NCBI GenBank assembly: GCA_038883475.1
Contig: JAVZMA010000001.1
Span: forward strand, 1 to 64,000
Direction of reading: 5' to 3'
DNA: 64,000 nt
Origin: JAVZLH01 sp038883475
Lineage (GTDB): Archaea > Thermoproteota > Bathyarchaeia > Bathyarchaeales > Bathycorpusculaceae
In this document: one piece after another, positions 7,273 to 16,828 of the stretch
Layout of the letters: every line of letters begins with the position of its first letter
How positions within the stretch are numbered: the first letter of the stretch is position 1
Program-made: the position numbers and the translations under genes
The notes under the pieces: model-generated
Seen by the model: only the letters and a program-made list of their open reading frames with translations
Databases searched by the model: none
What the model was told of the DNA's origin: nothing

Positions 7273-10200
7273 ATGCCCTACATTAAAAAAATTGAGGTTA
7301 AAGGCTTCAAATCCTTTGGTCCGCAAACCGTTAAAGTAGTCTTGGATAAGGGCTTCACAGCCATTACTGGACCAAACGGAAGCGGGAAAACAAACATTGT
7401 TGACGCGGTTTTGTTCGCTCTTGGCGAGTTAAGCACGAGAAGGCTTCGTGCAGAAAACGCTGCTAAACTCATTTTTCACGGTTCTGAGAAGGCTGGTTTA
7501 GAAAAGGCGAAGATGGCTAAGGTCATAATTCAGTTTGACAACTCTGATGGCAGGATGCCCGTTGACACAAGCACAGTCACAGTCTCGCGAGAGGTTTACA
7601 GAAACGGTCAAAGCGTTTATAGGCTTAATGGTAGACGAATTTCCAGGGCATACATTTTAGAAATTCTGTCTATGGCGGGTATAAGCAGCACAAGCCAAAA
7701 CATTATCCCGCAAGGCACGATAACCCGCCTAACCGATATAACTCCTCCAGAGCGTAGGAAAATAATTGAAGACTTAATTGGGATCGCCCAGTATGACGCT
7801 GAAAAGGCTGAGGCTGAGGAAAAACTTCGGATGGCAGACATATCCATCCGCACGGCTATGGGCAGAATAGACGAAGTTCAGAAAAGGCTAGATGATTTAG
7901 AGAGGGAGCGCAACGAGCTTTTAAGGTTCAATTTTATACACAATGAAATAAAAAAGTTTGAATCCATAAAAATTTCGCATGAAATGGCGCAGATACAGAG
8001 AAAGTTGGAGGAAAACTCCTCACAAGCAGACAAAATTAAAATGAAAGTTGAAAAATTAAGGCAGTTACGCGAGGAACATCGGTCAAAGAGAAGGGCGATT
8101 GAAGGCGAATGGCGGAAGCTAAGCTCAGAGATAGTTGAAGAGGGCGGTTCCCAAGTTTTAAAGGTTCAAATTAGAATCGGCGAGTTGAAATCCAAACTTA
8201 CAGAGTTGACAACGAAAATAAGTTCTGGTAAAGCAAGCCTCGAAGGCTTAAAACGTGTTAGAGAAAACAACTTCCAACAATATCAGTCTATAAGAAAGGA
8301 AATCAGTGAAAACCGCCTAAAAATAAGGAAGTTGAAAAAAGAGTTCGAGGCGATTGTAAACCAGATAAACCAAAAACAGTCCGAACATGATGCTCTTGCA
8401 CGAGAAACAGCTTTACTCTGGGAAAATATTGGAGAAAACAGCAAGAAAATCCGTGAGATGGAACTTCAACTTGAAAACAACTATAGGCGGCTCGCGATAT
8501 TAAGGTCTGAACAGGCAAAAAGCCAAACAGCTATTAAACTTCGTGCAAGAAGGCTCAAAGACTTAAATGATAGGAAAGAAAGGTTCGCATCAACGCTTTC
8601 GGAGCTGGAAAAGTCATTTATTGAGTTAGAAAAGGTTCAGAAGGAGCAGAAATCTCAGCTTAAAAGTCTTGAGAGACTTCTCGAAAGGAGAATAGCTCAG
8701 AAAGAAGCCATCGAAAAAGAGATAGCCCAAGCAGGTAAGATAGCTGATTCCGCTCGGGAAGCAGTTATCGAATTTGAAACACAAAGAGAACTCGCGGAAA
8801 CCGTGGCTTCCGAAGAAAAGGCTCTAAGAAGCATAGAGGAACTAGGCGAGTTGGGTGTAATTCCAGGAGTTTACGGAAGACTACGCAACCTAGTCAAGAT
8901 GGATAAAGCTTATGAAAGAGCTATGGAAGTGGCTGCGGCTGGATGGCTCGACGCCATCGTAGTCAAGGATTTTGACGCTGCCTTCGCTTGTGTAGAAACT
9001 TTACGAAGAATGAAGCTTGGAAGAATAAAGATAATACCGCTTCAAGGAACGCCCACCGCCAAACCATTAAAAATTCCCTCAATAGAAGGCGTCAGCGGAG
9101 CAGCTTCCGCCTTCGTCAAATGCGAGAAATCTTACGAGCCAGCTGTTCAATTCGTATTTGGCGACACAGTAATAGTTTCAGACGACAAAACCGCATTCAC
9201 ATTGTCGAATGAGGGTTACCGTGTAGTTACCGTGAACGGAGACTTGTACGAGGCAGGCGGAGCCTTCGAAAGTGGCTATTATCGGGCTCCAATAGATTTC
9301 TCCGCAATTATACCAAGCGAGGCAGCTATCAAAAGCCTCGACGAAGCGGTCAGAGCCCTTCAGCAGCACCTTACCCAAAGGGACATGGACTTGGCAACTT
9401 TTGAGGAGGAAATAGACAGAACTCGCGTGGAAATTACTCGTCTCTCAGAAGCCATAACCACATTGGACAGAGAAATAGCGAGGGTTAAGAGGAGTATTAA
9501 GAGGACTAAAGCGAACTTAAAGCGAGTAGACAATTACATTAAACGTTTTCAGAGCGAAATAGAAAATGAAAAAGCGCAGATGTGGCTTCGAAGGGCAGAA
9601 GGCAGCTCAATCCAAAAGGAGACACGAAAACTCCGAAGCGAACTTATCAGCTTAAGACGAAAGGCAGATCCAGGACACATTCAGGAATTGGAGGCGAAAA
9701 GGGAGAAGCTTGCAGAAGAAATAATCACTTTAAGACAGAAACTTGGCGCTGTCCAAACAGAGATTTCAACGCTTCAATCCCAGTTTGACAACGTTTTAAG
9801 AGTTGGATATAAGAATGCGAAGATTCAGCTTTCAAAGGTTGAACAGCAGCTGAAGCATGTGGAGAAGGAAGTTGAGGATGCACTTAAAGAAAGAGAGTCA
9901 CTGAAACAGGAAATTTCTGAACTGGAAAAAAGCCGTGTTGAACTTTCAAAAACAGTTTTTTCTGCGAAAGAAGAGGCGAAAAAGTTTACAAGTCAAATAG
10001 ACGAAATAGATAAGGAACTCCGCAAACTCGATGCGGAATACGAGCAGGCTGACCGCTTATTCAATCAGCTTCAACTCAGCATACAAACGTCGCTTCTGCA
10101 GCTTGAACAGTGCCGAAGTAGGCTTAGGCAGCTTGGTTATGAACAGCCCCTAGAAGTAACGACGAAACAGGTTGAGGAAGCTGAAACTTCCATTAAAATG

Positions 10201-10827
10201 ATGCAGTTTGAACTTGAAAGGATTGGGGCGGTGAACCAGCTTGCCCTTTCCCATTATGCGGAGCAAATTTCACGGTATAAGGAACTTTCCATGCGGCTAA
10301 ACGAGCTTGAAAGAGAAAAACAAGCCATAGTTAATTTTATGGAGGAAATTGAACGAAAAAAGCGCAAGGTTTTTACAGAAGCCTTCGAAAAAATCAATCA
10401 AAACCTTGGAAAATACTTTTCAAAACTTACGGGAGGCGGAAATGCAACCATGAAACTTGAAAACCCAGATGAACCCTTCCAAGGCGGAATTGAAATGATT
10501 GTTCAGTTCCCAAACAAGCCTTCCATAGTTGTGAGCGGAGCCAGTGGAGGGGAACGTTCAGTTGCTGCGGTAGCCTTCATCTTCGCCATTAAAGACTTCA
10601 GCCCAGCATCCTTCTATATTCTAGACGAAATAGACGCTCACCTAGATGCTTTTCACGTTTCAAAACTTGCCGATCTCTTGCTTGAAGAATCGGAGAAAAA
10701 CCAGTTCATAGTCATAACTTTAAAACCTGAAATCGTAAACAAGGCGCAGAAAGTTTATGGGGTTTATGAACGGAACGGCGTCTCCAACATAATTTCAGCA
10801 AAGTTCTTGGAGGTGCCTCAAAGCTGA
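7273..10827 (+). CDS. smc: Chromosome segregation ATPase SMC
   Basis: The 1184-aa length is normal for SMC. The Walker A motif is at residues 33-40 (GPNGSGKT), followed by a long coiled coil, a globular hinge (about residues 510-680, with GVIPGVYGRL and the Gly-rich GGAFESGY), a second coiled coil and the C-terminal head. The head carries the signature SGGERS (1091-1096) and Walker B FYILDEIDAHLD (1114-1125). The head domains dimerise on ATP and, with ScpA/ScpB, form the condensin-like ring that organises DNA. GGTGAGG lies shortly upstream of the ATG. scpA and scpB follow with overlaps, giving the full complex in one operon. Confidence 0.97.
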   Translation: MPYIKKIEVKGFKSFGPQTVKVVLDKGFTAITGPNGSGKTNIVDAVLFALGELSTRRLRAENAAKLIFHGSEKAGLEKAKMAKVIIQFDNSDGRMPVDTSTVTVSREVYRNGQSVYRLNGRRISRAYILEILSMAGISSTSQNIIPQGTITRLTDITPPERRKIIEDLIGIAQYDAEKAEAEEKLRMADISIRTAMGRIDEVQKRLDDLERERNELLRFNFIHNEIKKFESIKISHEMAQIQRKLEENSSQADKIKMKVEKLRQLREEHRSKRRAIEGEWRKLSSEIVEEGGSQVLKVQIRIGELKSKLTELTTKISSGKASLEGLKRVRENNFQQYQSIRKEISENRLKIRKLKKEFEAIVNQINQKQSEHDALARETALLWENIGENSKKIREMELQLENNYRRLAILRSEQAKSQTAIKLRARRLKDLNDRKERFASTLSELEKSFIELEKVQKEQKSQLKSLERLLERRIAQKEAIEKEIAQAGKIADSAREAVIEFETQRELAETVASEEKALRSIEELGELGVIPGVYGRLRNLVKMDKAYERAMEVAAAGWLDAIVVKDFDAAFACVETLRRMKLGRIKIIPLQGTPTAKPLKIPSIEGVSGAASAFVKCEKSYEPAVQFVFGDTVIVSDDKTAFTLSNEGYRVVTVNGDLYEAGGAFESGYYRAPIDFSAIIPSEAAIKSLDEAVRALQQHLTQRDMDLATFEEEIDRTRVEITRLSEAITTLDREIARVKRSIKRTKANLKRVDNYIKRFQSEIENEKAQMWLRRAEGSSIQKETRKLRSELISLRRKADPGHIQELEAKREKLAEEIITLRQKLGAVQTEISTLQSQFDNVLRVGYKNAKIQLSKVEQQLKHVEKEVEDALKERESLKQEISELEKSRVELSKTVFSAKEEAKKFTSQIDEIDKELRKLDAEYEQADRLFNQLQLSIQTSLLQLEQCRSRLRQLGYEQPLEVTTKQVEEAETSIKMMQFELERIGAVNQLALSHYAEQISRYKELSMRLNELEREKQAIVNFMEEIERKKRKVFTEAFEKINQNLGKYFSKLTGGGNATMKLENPDEPFQGGIEMIVQFPNKPSIVVSGASGGERSVAAVAFIFAIKDFSPASFYILDEIDAHLDAFHVSKLADLLLEESEKNQFIVITLKPEIVNKAQKVYGVYERNGVSNIISAKFLEVPQS

Positions 10828-11531
10828 CGGTTTCCTCAACAATCACTAAGAAACCTTTTTACCTGCGTCCACCGTGGAACATTCTCTTTGATTTTCATAG
10901 GCTTGAGCGGCTTACTCCATGGAACATTAACATTGCCTATTTACTGGCGTCGTTTTTAGACGAGATGGAACGGATGGGACAAATTGATTTTAGGGCTTCC
11001 GGCATAGCTTTGGATTCCTCAGCCCTTATATACCTAATGAAGTCAAAGCTTCTGCTCAAACTCGAGGAACCACCGCCACCGCCGAAGCCTCCTAAAGAAT
11101 TTCTGCCGCCGCCTCTTTTTCTTCCGTTACGACACGAATTGACATCAACCACTATAAGGCAGCTGCTAGAAGTCCTGGACGACGTTTTGAAGGGAGAAAA
11201 GCTGTCGCGCCTCGAAAGGGCTGTTTCAGAACCCATACTGCCTGCTCCCTCAGAGGTTCTTCCGCAATTCGAATTGTATTTGATGGAAATTGAACTGCAG
11301 ATGGAGAAGCTCTACAACTCTCTCGTGGAGAGGGTGAAGGGTACTGGGATAATAGAGTTCTCAACATTGATAAAGGGAATGGAGCGGCTGGAAGCCATCC
11401 GCACCTTCATCCTCCTATTGTTTTTGGCGCAAGACTTGAAAGTGAACTTGTGGCAAAATGAAGAAACAGAAGAAATATACATAACAGTCGGGGATTTTAG
11501 CCTTGCAAGAAGTGGAAAAGCAGACACCTAA
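10824..11531 (+). CDS. scpA: Segregation and condensation protein A (kleisin), probable CTG start
   Basis: The kleisin subunit bridges the two SMC heads. The first in-frame ATG is at 10965, but the frame stays open upstream and encodes recognisable ScpA N-terminal sequence (PPWNILFDFHRLERLTPWN, then AYLLASFLDEMER) that contacts the SMC neck. No ATG, GTG or TTG occurs in frame between the SMC stop region and 10965. A CTG at 10824 overlaps the SMC stop (CTGA) and has SD GGAGGTG (10809-10815) eight bases before it. From this start the protein is 235 aa, a normal ScpA length. The middle is Pro-rich (EEPPPPPKPPKE); the C-terminal winged helix lies at about residues 155-230. An ATC/ATT start or a sequence error remain possible. 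Confidence 0.8.
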   Translation: MTVSSTITKKPFYLRPPWNILFDFHRLERLTPWNINIAYLLASFLDEMERMGQIDFRASGIALDSSALIYLMKSKLLLKLEEPPPPPKPPKEFLPPPLFLPLRHELTSTTIRQLLEVLDDVLKGEKLSRLERAVSEPILPAPSEVLPQFELYLMEIELQMEKLYNSLVERVKGTGIIEFSTLIKGMERLEAIRTFILLLFLAQDLKVNLWQNEETEEIYITVGDFSLARSGKADT

Positions 11532-12078
11532 CCCTGACGAGGGGCTCCAGCACGATTTGGTTCTGTTGGAAGCCGCCTTATACGTTGCAGGTCGCCCACT
11601 AAACATAAACGAGTTATGCTCTGTTTTGAAGACGCGCTCTAAAAATAAGGTTAAGAAGCTTGTAAAAACGCTTATGCGCGAGTACGCAAGCAGAAAAACG
11701 GCTCTCGAAATTTTAGAGTTAAAAGACGAAAGATATGTTTTGCAGTTGAAAGCCGAGTTTACACCTCATGTGAGGAAACTCGTCAACAGACCGTTGCTTT
11801 CAATAGGTCCGCTTAAAACATTGTCTTACATAGCCTATAGACAGCCAGTTTCCCAAAAACGGGTTATTGAAGTGCGGGGTCACCACGCTTATGGGCATAT
11901 TAAACTGTTGAAGGAGATGGGACTTGTTGCCAGCGAAAGAGGTGGACGGTCAACGGTTCTTCGAACAACCGAATATTTCGCAGACTACTTCGGTTTAAGC
12001 CACGACATTGCCACAATGAAGAAAGAATTGAAAAATGTCTTCGAAGACTTTGCGAAGAAGGAAAACTTTCAATCCTGA
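11503..12078 (+). CDS. scpB: Segregation and condensation protein B
   Basis: The 191-aa protein has the two tandem winged-helix domains of ScpB (residues about 18-95 and 100-175; YVAGRPLNINELCSVLKT, then LSYIAYRQPVSQKRVIEVRG). It dimerises and binds ScpA in the SMC complex. The TTG start at 11503 lies inside the 3' end of scpA (29-base overlap); GTG at 11512 is an alternative. It is the third gene of smc-scpA-scpB. Confidence 0.92.
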   Translation: MQEVEKQTPNPDEGLQHDLVLLEAALYVAGRPLNINELCSVLKTRSKNKVKKLVKTLMREYASRKTALEILELKDERYVLQLKAEFTPHVRKLVNRPLLSIGPLKTLSYIAYRQPVSQKRVIEVRGHHAYGHIKLLKEMGLVASERGGRSTVLRTTEYFADYFGLSHDIATMKKELKNVFEDFAKKENFQS

Positions 12079-12151
12079 AACGGAGATATGTTTATATGCC
12101 AAATAACTGTGATAGTGAACACCAATATAGCATGTTGAAAGTGAAATAGAA

Positions 12152-12550
12152 ATGTCAGTTTGGCACGGAGACCTGCATAAGAAAAAGCCTTCAGGAGGCA
12201 GAAAAAGACCCTACAGAGGAAAAAGAAAATTTGAAGAAGGCTCATTCCCAGTTGAAACAACATTAGGCGAGACAAAAAGGAAAGCGGAAAAAACCAGAGG
12301 CGGAAACGTGAAAATCAAAATTTTAAGCGACAAATACGCGTGCGTAACAGACCCTAAAAGTGGAAAAACAGTCAAAACCGAAATCTTAAGGATTGTTAAA
12401 AACCCAGCCAACATCGACTATGACCGCAGAGGCGTAATAACCAAAGGCGCAGAGATAGAAACTTCTTTGGGTTTGGCTAGAGTTACATCCCGTCCTGGAC
12501 AGAACGGGGTTATAAACGCAGTTTTGATAAGCAAGGAAGAAAGGGATTAG
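12152..12550 (+). CDS. rps8e: Ribosomal protein S8e
   Basis: The 132-aa product matches archaeal S8e: the basic N-terminus (VWHGDLHKKKPSGGRKRPYRG), and the C-terminal section with RRGVITKGAEIETSLGLARV and SRPGQNGVINAVL. It is a small-subunit protein found only in archaea and eukaryotes. A TATA-like element (ATGTTTATATG, about 12088-12098) 55-65 bases upstream suggests its own promoter after scpB. It converges with SRP19. Confidence 0.95.
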   Translation: MSVWHGDLHKKKPSGGRKRPYRGKRKFEEGSFPVETTLGETKRKAEKTRGGNVKIKILSDKYACVTDPKSGKTVKTEILRIVKNPANIDYDRRGVITKGAEIETSLGLARVTSRPGQNGVINAVLISKEERD

Positions 12551-12553
12551 TCT

Positions 12554-12853
12554 TCATTTAATGGTCGCTGTGCTTCGGATTATTTTAAGAGTTTTCGCAA
12601 TTTTTTTGATGGTTTTGTCTTTCGACTCGCTTTTCCTTACGAGAAGCATTCCAGTTTTCAGCCAAGGCGTCTTCGGATAGCCAACATCCAAAACGACTTC
12701 ACACTCTAAACCAAGCTTCTCAGCAGCATCCCTAATCTCCGTGATTTTTGGAGATGGCACAGCCAAACTTTTTGGAATGCGCCTGCCCTCCCCTCTAGTT
12801 TTTGCCGAATCAAAGTAGGCTGGCCACATAATTATTTTCTCTTGCTTGCGCAT
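12554..12853 (-). CDS. srp19: Signal recognition particle 19-kDa protein
   Basis: The 99-aa length is typical of archaeal SRP19. The hallmark start MWPAYFDSAKTRGEGRR is preceded by eight extra residues (MRKQEKII); an internal ATG at 12829 is the alternative start. RIPKSLAVPSP and a Lys-rich C-terminus bind the SRP RNA and promote loading of SRP54. It lies downstream of gltX on the same strand (19-base gap). Confidence 0.95.
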   Translation of the reverse strand: MRKQEKIIMWPAYFDSAKTRGEGRRIPKSLAVPSPKITEIRDAAEKLGLECEVVLDVGYPKTPWLKTGMLLVRKSESKDKTIKKIAKTLKIIRSTATIK

Positions 12854-12872
12854 TTTCTCACGACTTTTTCCA

Positions 12873-14627
12873 TTATTTATGAGCGTAGTATGCTATTAAT
12901 TTCCCGTTAACTTTATCAATTCTGGCGAAGCCGAATCTTTCAAACTGTATTACGGTGTTTGGCTTTAATTTTTTGCAAGCGTTTTCAGCTATCCCTTCGG
13001 CTGTTGTGGCATCTGGCATCACAACTTGACACGGCATGTCTTCCCCAACTGGTACCCAATGGATTAGCTTCGCTTTGGCTTTCTTCGCATCCTCGTAGGC
13101 TTCACTAACAAATTGTGCTTCGGCGGAATATGAGCTTACATTTACTATTTTTACGTTAAAAAGCTCCATGAGACGCACCAACTCTTCAGTTTTCGCGTCG
13201 GCAGCATCTCTCCTCGTAATCCAGAACTTCATAGAGCCATCTTCTTTGGACTTTATGAAGTATTCTCTGAAACCCCTCTCTGGATGTTCCGGATGCAAAT
13301 TCAGCTTTATATTAAACGGCTTTGGAACACCCTTAACAGTCAACTCTATTGGGTCTTGCACAAAGAAGTATCTGTCAACTGCTGGATCGAGGATTTTACG
13401 GTTGTAAGCGTACAGGTTCTCCCAGCTTAAAACAACATCTGAGGTTTTAGGTCCAACATCAATTATCATTCTTTTGATAGCGTCAGGAGTTATCCCCCTC
13501 CTCCTCAAAGCCGCGAACGTCGCTAGTCTGGGGTCCTCCCAATCCTTGTATATTCCGTCTCTAATCCCTTGAACAATTTTTGACTTGCTTAGGGACGCAC
13601 CTGTAATTTTTAATCTACCGTAGTGTATAGCTTCTGGATACTTCCAACCAAAATGTTTGTACATGTACTCTTGTCTGATCATGTTTGTGAGGTGTTCTTT
13701 TCCTCGTATTATGTGAGTTATGCCCATGAGATGGTCGTCTATGCCGCAAGCGAAATTGTATAGGGGCCATACGTGGTATTTGCTTCCAACTCGTGGATGT
13801 GGATACTTTTCGCTGTCTATTACTCTTAGGGCTGGCCAGTCTCTGACCGCTGGGTTCGGATGTTTCAAATCAGTTTTTACCCGAAGGACAGCCTCGCCTT
13901 CTTTATAGTCGCCTTTAAGCATGCGTTGCCATCTTGCAAGGTGTTCTTCTGATGATAAATTACGACATTTACAAGGTTGATTAGCTAGGATTTTCTTTCT
14001 GAAAAGCTCTGGTTTGCATGTGCATACGTAGGCGTTTCCGTCTTTCAACAGTTTTTCCGCGTGCTCATAGTATATGTGGATCCTGTCGCTTTGAATAAAT
14101 TCCTCATCTGGCTTACATCCAAGCCACGCTAAATCCTCTCTAATACGGTCGTAAAACTCCAAAACAGGTCTCTTCAATTTTGGATCTGTATCTTCAAAGC
14201 GAAGAATAAACTTGCCCTTGTACATGCTTGCGTACTCGTGGCATAATATTATGGCTCTTGCTGAGCCCAGATGCAGAACGCAGTCTGGATTGGGCGAGAA
14301 GCGCGTTACAACTTTGTCATACCTTTCAACGTTTGGAAGGGGTGGAAGACGCTTTTCCTCTTCGGTTTTCTCCTCTTTTGTTAAGGTTTCAGGCCACTTT
14401 TCCTCGATGATTTTCCTCTGTTCGTTTAGCGTTAACTTGTTGACTTCTTCAACTATTTTGTTGATGAGGGCTGACAGTTCCCTGACCTTTGTTTTAAGCT
14501 CTGGTTTTTCCGCTAAAATTTTTCCGACAACCGGGCCTGCTTGGGCTTTGCCATCATGCCTAACAGCGTTTAGTAAAGCGTTTTTTCGAATAATTTCTTT
14601 GAGTTCAACATCTTCTTCGAATGGCAA
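12873..14627 (-). CDS. gltX: Glutamyl-tRNA synthetase, archaeal type
   Basis: The 584-aa class I synthetase has a HIGH-like motif HLGS (119-122) in RFSPNPDCVLHLGSARAI and the KMSKS-equivalent SLSKSK (345-350). A zinc-binding set CTC/CKC (residues 202, 204, 219, 221) lies in the insertion. The C-terminal beta-barrel anticodon domain is of the GlnRS-like archaeal/eukaryotic form. Archaeal enzymes of this type usually charge both tRNA-Glu and tRNA-Gln, the latter being amidated by GatDE; gatDE is not in this window. It is the last large gene of the block that starts at rps13. Confidence 0.96.
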   Translation of the reverse strand: MPFEEDVELKEIIRKNALLNAVRHDGKAQAGPVVGKILAEKPELKTKVRELSALINKIVEEVNKLTLNEQRKIIEEKWPETLTKEEKTEEEKRLPPLPNVERYDKVVTRFSPNPDCVLHLGSARAIILCHEYASMYKGKFILRFEDTDPKLKRPVLEFYDRIREDLAWLGCKPDEEFIQSDRIHIYYEHAEKLLKDGNAYVCTCKPELFRKKILANQPCKCRNLSSEEHLARWQRMLKGDYKEGEAVLRVKTDLKHPNPAVRDWPALRVIDSEKYPHPRVGSKYHVWPLYNFACGIDDHLMGITHIIRGKEHLTNMIRQEYMYKHFGWKYPEAIHYGRLKITGASLSKSKIVQGIRDGIYKDWEDPRLATFAALRRRGITPDAIKRMIIDVGPKTSDVVLSWENLYAYNRKILDPAVDRYFFVQDPIELTVKGVPKPFNIKLNLHPEHPERGFREYFIKSKEDGSMKFWITRRDAADAKTEELVRLMELFNVKIVNVSSYSAEAQFVSEAYEDAKKAKAKLIHWVPVGEDMPCQVVMPDATTAEGIAENACKKLKPNTVIQFERFGFARIDKVNGKLIAYYAHK

Positions 14628-14649
14628 GTGCTTACACTCTTAAGGGTGT

Positions 14650-15729
14650 TTAAATTTTCCTTTTAATCAAGAACTCTGCGAAGGCTTTTAGTTTTTCCTT
14701 TGCTTCGGAGGCTGGCAAAATTTTTTCAACTTCTCTCCAGCTTTCCTCTACAATTCTGGCTGCAAAACGCCTCGCATATTCAATGGAGCCATACTTCTCC
14801 ATTATTGCTATGGCTTCCTCCCGCAGCCTTTGGTCGGAAGTGTGCATGTTAAGTATCTCTATAAGCCTTTTCCTGTCCTTGGAATCTGCAACTTTTAGCG
14901 TGTGAATAACTATTAGGGTTCTTTTTCCCTCAGTTATGTCTTTTCCACGCCCGCCCTTTTTTTCCGCAAACTCTTCCCCCGTCAAGTCAAGGATGTCGTC
15001 TTGCATTTGAAAGGCTACTCCTATGCTTTCGGCGAAATGACCAATTTTCTCTACTTGTTCCATTGCGGCGTCAGCTAAAACAGCAGCCATTTTAGCAGCC
15101 ATTCTGGCTAAAGTTCCAGTTTTGTAAGCGCACATCTGCAAATAATCTTCCTCGCTTACTTCATCCGCATTTGCTAAGCCCCTATGCCAAGTTATATCCA
15201 TCGCTTGTCCAAGACTCAAGTTAATCATTTCTTGCACGTAAATCTCGTAGATTTTGCACAGTTTTTGTGGCGGAACTTTATCCTTGTTTTTTATTAGTGG
15301 CAGAAGCGGTAGATAGTACATGGCATTTCCAGCATTTATGGCTGTGTCTAAACCGTATATTTTGTATGTGCAAGGTTTTCCTCTGCGGTAGTCTGAAGAG
15401 TCTTCTATGTCGTCTATGATTAATGTTCCATTGTGGATTACTTCTGGAATTATGGCAAAGTCCAAGAAGTCATCTGGGTTTTTGCCGAATGCCTCGCAGA
15501 CCAGTAGAAATAGGGATGGGCGCCACCTTTTTCCGCCTCTGTCGAGGAACTCCCAGATGGGCTCTGCTACGGCTTTGTTCAACGTTTCCAAGTTGTAGGC
15601 GTATCTCGGCGGGTTAAGTTTGAAAAGAATTGCTTCTTTGGAAATTTTTCTAGGAATATACTTTTCAATGATTTTGTCAATTAAAGAGGCTTTTTCTTCG
15701 AGGAGTTTTTCAATATCCAAAGCTAGCAT
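14650..15729 (-). CDS. idsA: Polyprenyl diphosphate synthase (GGPP/FPP synthase type)
   Basis: The 359-aa trans-prenyltransferase has the first Asp-rich motif DDIED (106-110), which lacks the two extra residues of the bacterial FPS type, and a second DDILD (244-248) in QMQDDILDLTG. GGKRWRP (65-71) binds diphosphate. It condenses IPP with allylic diphosphates to make the C20 (or longer) precursor of archaeal ether lipids. The exact chain length cannot be read from sequence alone. Its ATG overlaps the idi stop by 7 bases, so it is coupled to the isoprenoid genes upstream. Confidence 0.9.
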   Translation of the reverse strand: MLALDIEKLLEEKASLIDKIIEKYIPRKISKEAILFKLNPPRYAYNLETLNKAVAEPIWEFLDRGGKRWRPSLFLLVCEAFGKNPDDFLDFAIIPEVIHNGTLIIDDIEDSSDYRRGKPCTYKIYGLDTAINAGNAMYYLPLLPLIKNKDKVPPQKLCKIYEIYVQEMINLSLGQAMDITWHRGLANADEVSEEDYLQMCAYKTGTLARMAAKMAAVLADAAMEQVEKIGHFAESIGVAFQMQDDILDLTGEEFAEKKGGRGKDITEGKRTLIVIHTLKVADSKDRKRLIEILNMHTSDQRLREEAIAIMEKYGSIEYARRFAARIVEESWREVEKILPASEAKEKLKAFAEFLIKRKI

Positions 15730-16826
15730 CTCCTTCTTTTGGCGTAATCTTCTATGTTAAAGCCTCTAACCCGCAGCCACTCTGCGGTTTTGCCAGTTAT
15801 CACAACTGGGGCTTTCTGTAAATCCTTAACAGATTTTGCGCCTATAAGAAACATAGTGTTTCTTAGTTCCTCAATTAATAATGAAAGCATGTTTTCAGTT
15901 TCTTCGGCTCCTTTAACTGCAGCTTTCAGTGTAGGGTGGGAAAGGCTTGTTAAGCTTGCACCCAAGGCTAAAGCTTTCGCCATGTCTATGCCGCTGCGTA
16001 ATCCACCAGACGCGATAACAGGTATCTTTACTGTTTGAGAAACCTCAACAACGCTTATGGCTGTGGGGATGCCCCAATCCCAGAAAGCCTCGCCGAGTAT
16101 GCTTTGAAACTTGTTTTCTTTATCTTTTGCTCTGTGGTGTTCCACAGCAGCGAAGCTTGTACCTCCGCTTCCACTCACATCTATCGCCTTCACTCCAGCA
16201 TCCTCAAGCCTTTTTGCCTCTTCAGCAGCTATTCCAGCACCCGTTTCTTTCACAATTATTGGAACATCCAACTTTTCGGCTAGTCCGCTGATTTTTTCCA
16301 GCACTCCTTTAAAGTTTGTTTGTCCCTCAGGCTGTATAGCTTCCTGCAACGGGTTTAAATGCACTGCCAAAGCATCTGCATCAATCATTTCTATTGCTCT
16401 TTCGATTTCCTTTGTTTCATAGCTTCTGGCGAGCTGTACACCTCCAATGTTTGCGATTAGGAAGGCTGTCGGCGCCTTTTTTCTGGCTATCGCAAATGTT
16501 TCATCAAGCCTCTTATCCTCTATTGCCGCGCGTTGACTTCCAACTCCCATCCCAAGCCCCAAGTTTTCAACAGCTTCGGCTATTGCAGCGTTTATTTTTG
16601 TCGCCTCTTTTGTTCCTCCTGTTATTGCTCCCACTATGATGGGCGCGGAGAATTTGTGACCAAGCACTGTTGTTGATAAGTCTATTTCTTGTTTGTCTAT
16701 TTCGGGCAGAGCTTTGTGGATTAGATGAACTTCCTCAAACCCTGTTGTAGCCTTTTTTGCTTGAACATTTCGGTTTAAGGAAATGCGAATATGCTCTTCC
16801 TTGCGTCTTTCTGTTTCTTTAGCCAA
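15723..16826 (-). CDS. fni: Type 2 isopentenyl-diphosphate isomerase (FMN)
   Basis: The 367-aa enzyme interconverts IPP and DMAPP with FMN and NADPH. Characteristic segments include EHIRISLNRNVQAK near the N-terminus, PIIVGAITGGT, GVGSQRAAIED, HLNPLQEAIQPEGQTNF (His and Gln near the active site), IVKETGAGI and DVSGSGGTSFAAVE (FMN phosphate). The length is normal. It sits between isopentenyl phosphate kinase (2-base gap) and the prenyl synthase (overlap), so IPP made by the first is isomerised and then polymerised by gene neighbours. Confidence 0.95.
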   Translation of the reverse strand: MAKETERRKEEHIRISLNRNVQAKKATTGFEEVHLIHKALPEIDKQEIDLSTTVLGHKFSAPIIVGAITGGTKEATKINAAIAEAVENLGLGMGVGSQRAAIEDKRLDETFAIARKKAPTAFLIANIGGVQLARSYETKEIERAIEMIDADALAVHLNPLQEAIQPEGQTNFKGVLEKISGLAEKLDVPIIVKETGAGIAAEEAKRLEDAGVKAIDVSGSGGTSFAAVEHHRAKDKENKFQSILGEAFWDWGIPTAISVVEVSQTVKIPVIASGGLRSGIDMAKALALGASLTSLSHPTLKAAVKGAEETENMLSLLIEELRNTMFLIGAKSVKDLQKAPVVITGKTAEWLRVRGFNIEDYAKRRRC

Positions 16827-16828
16827 AA

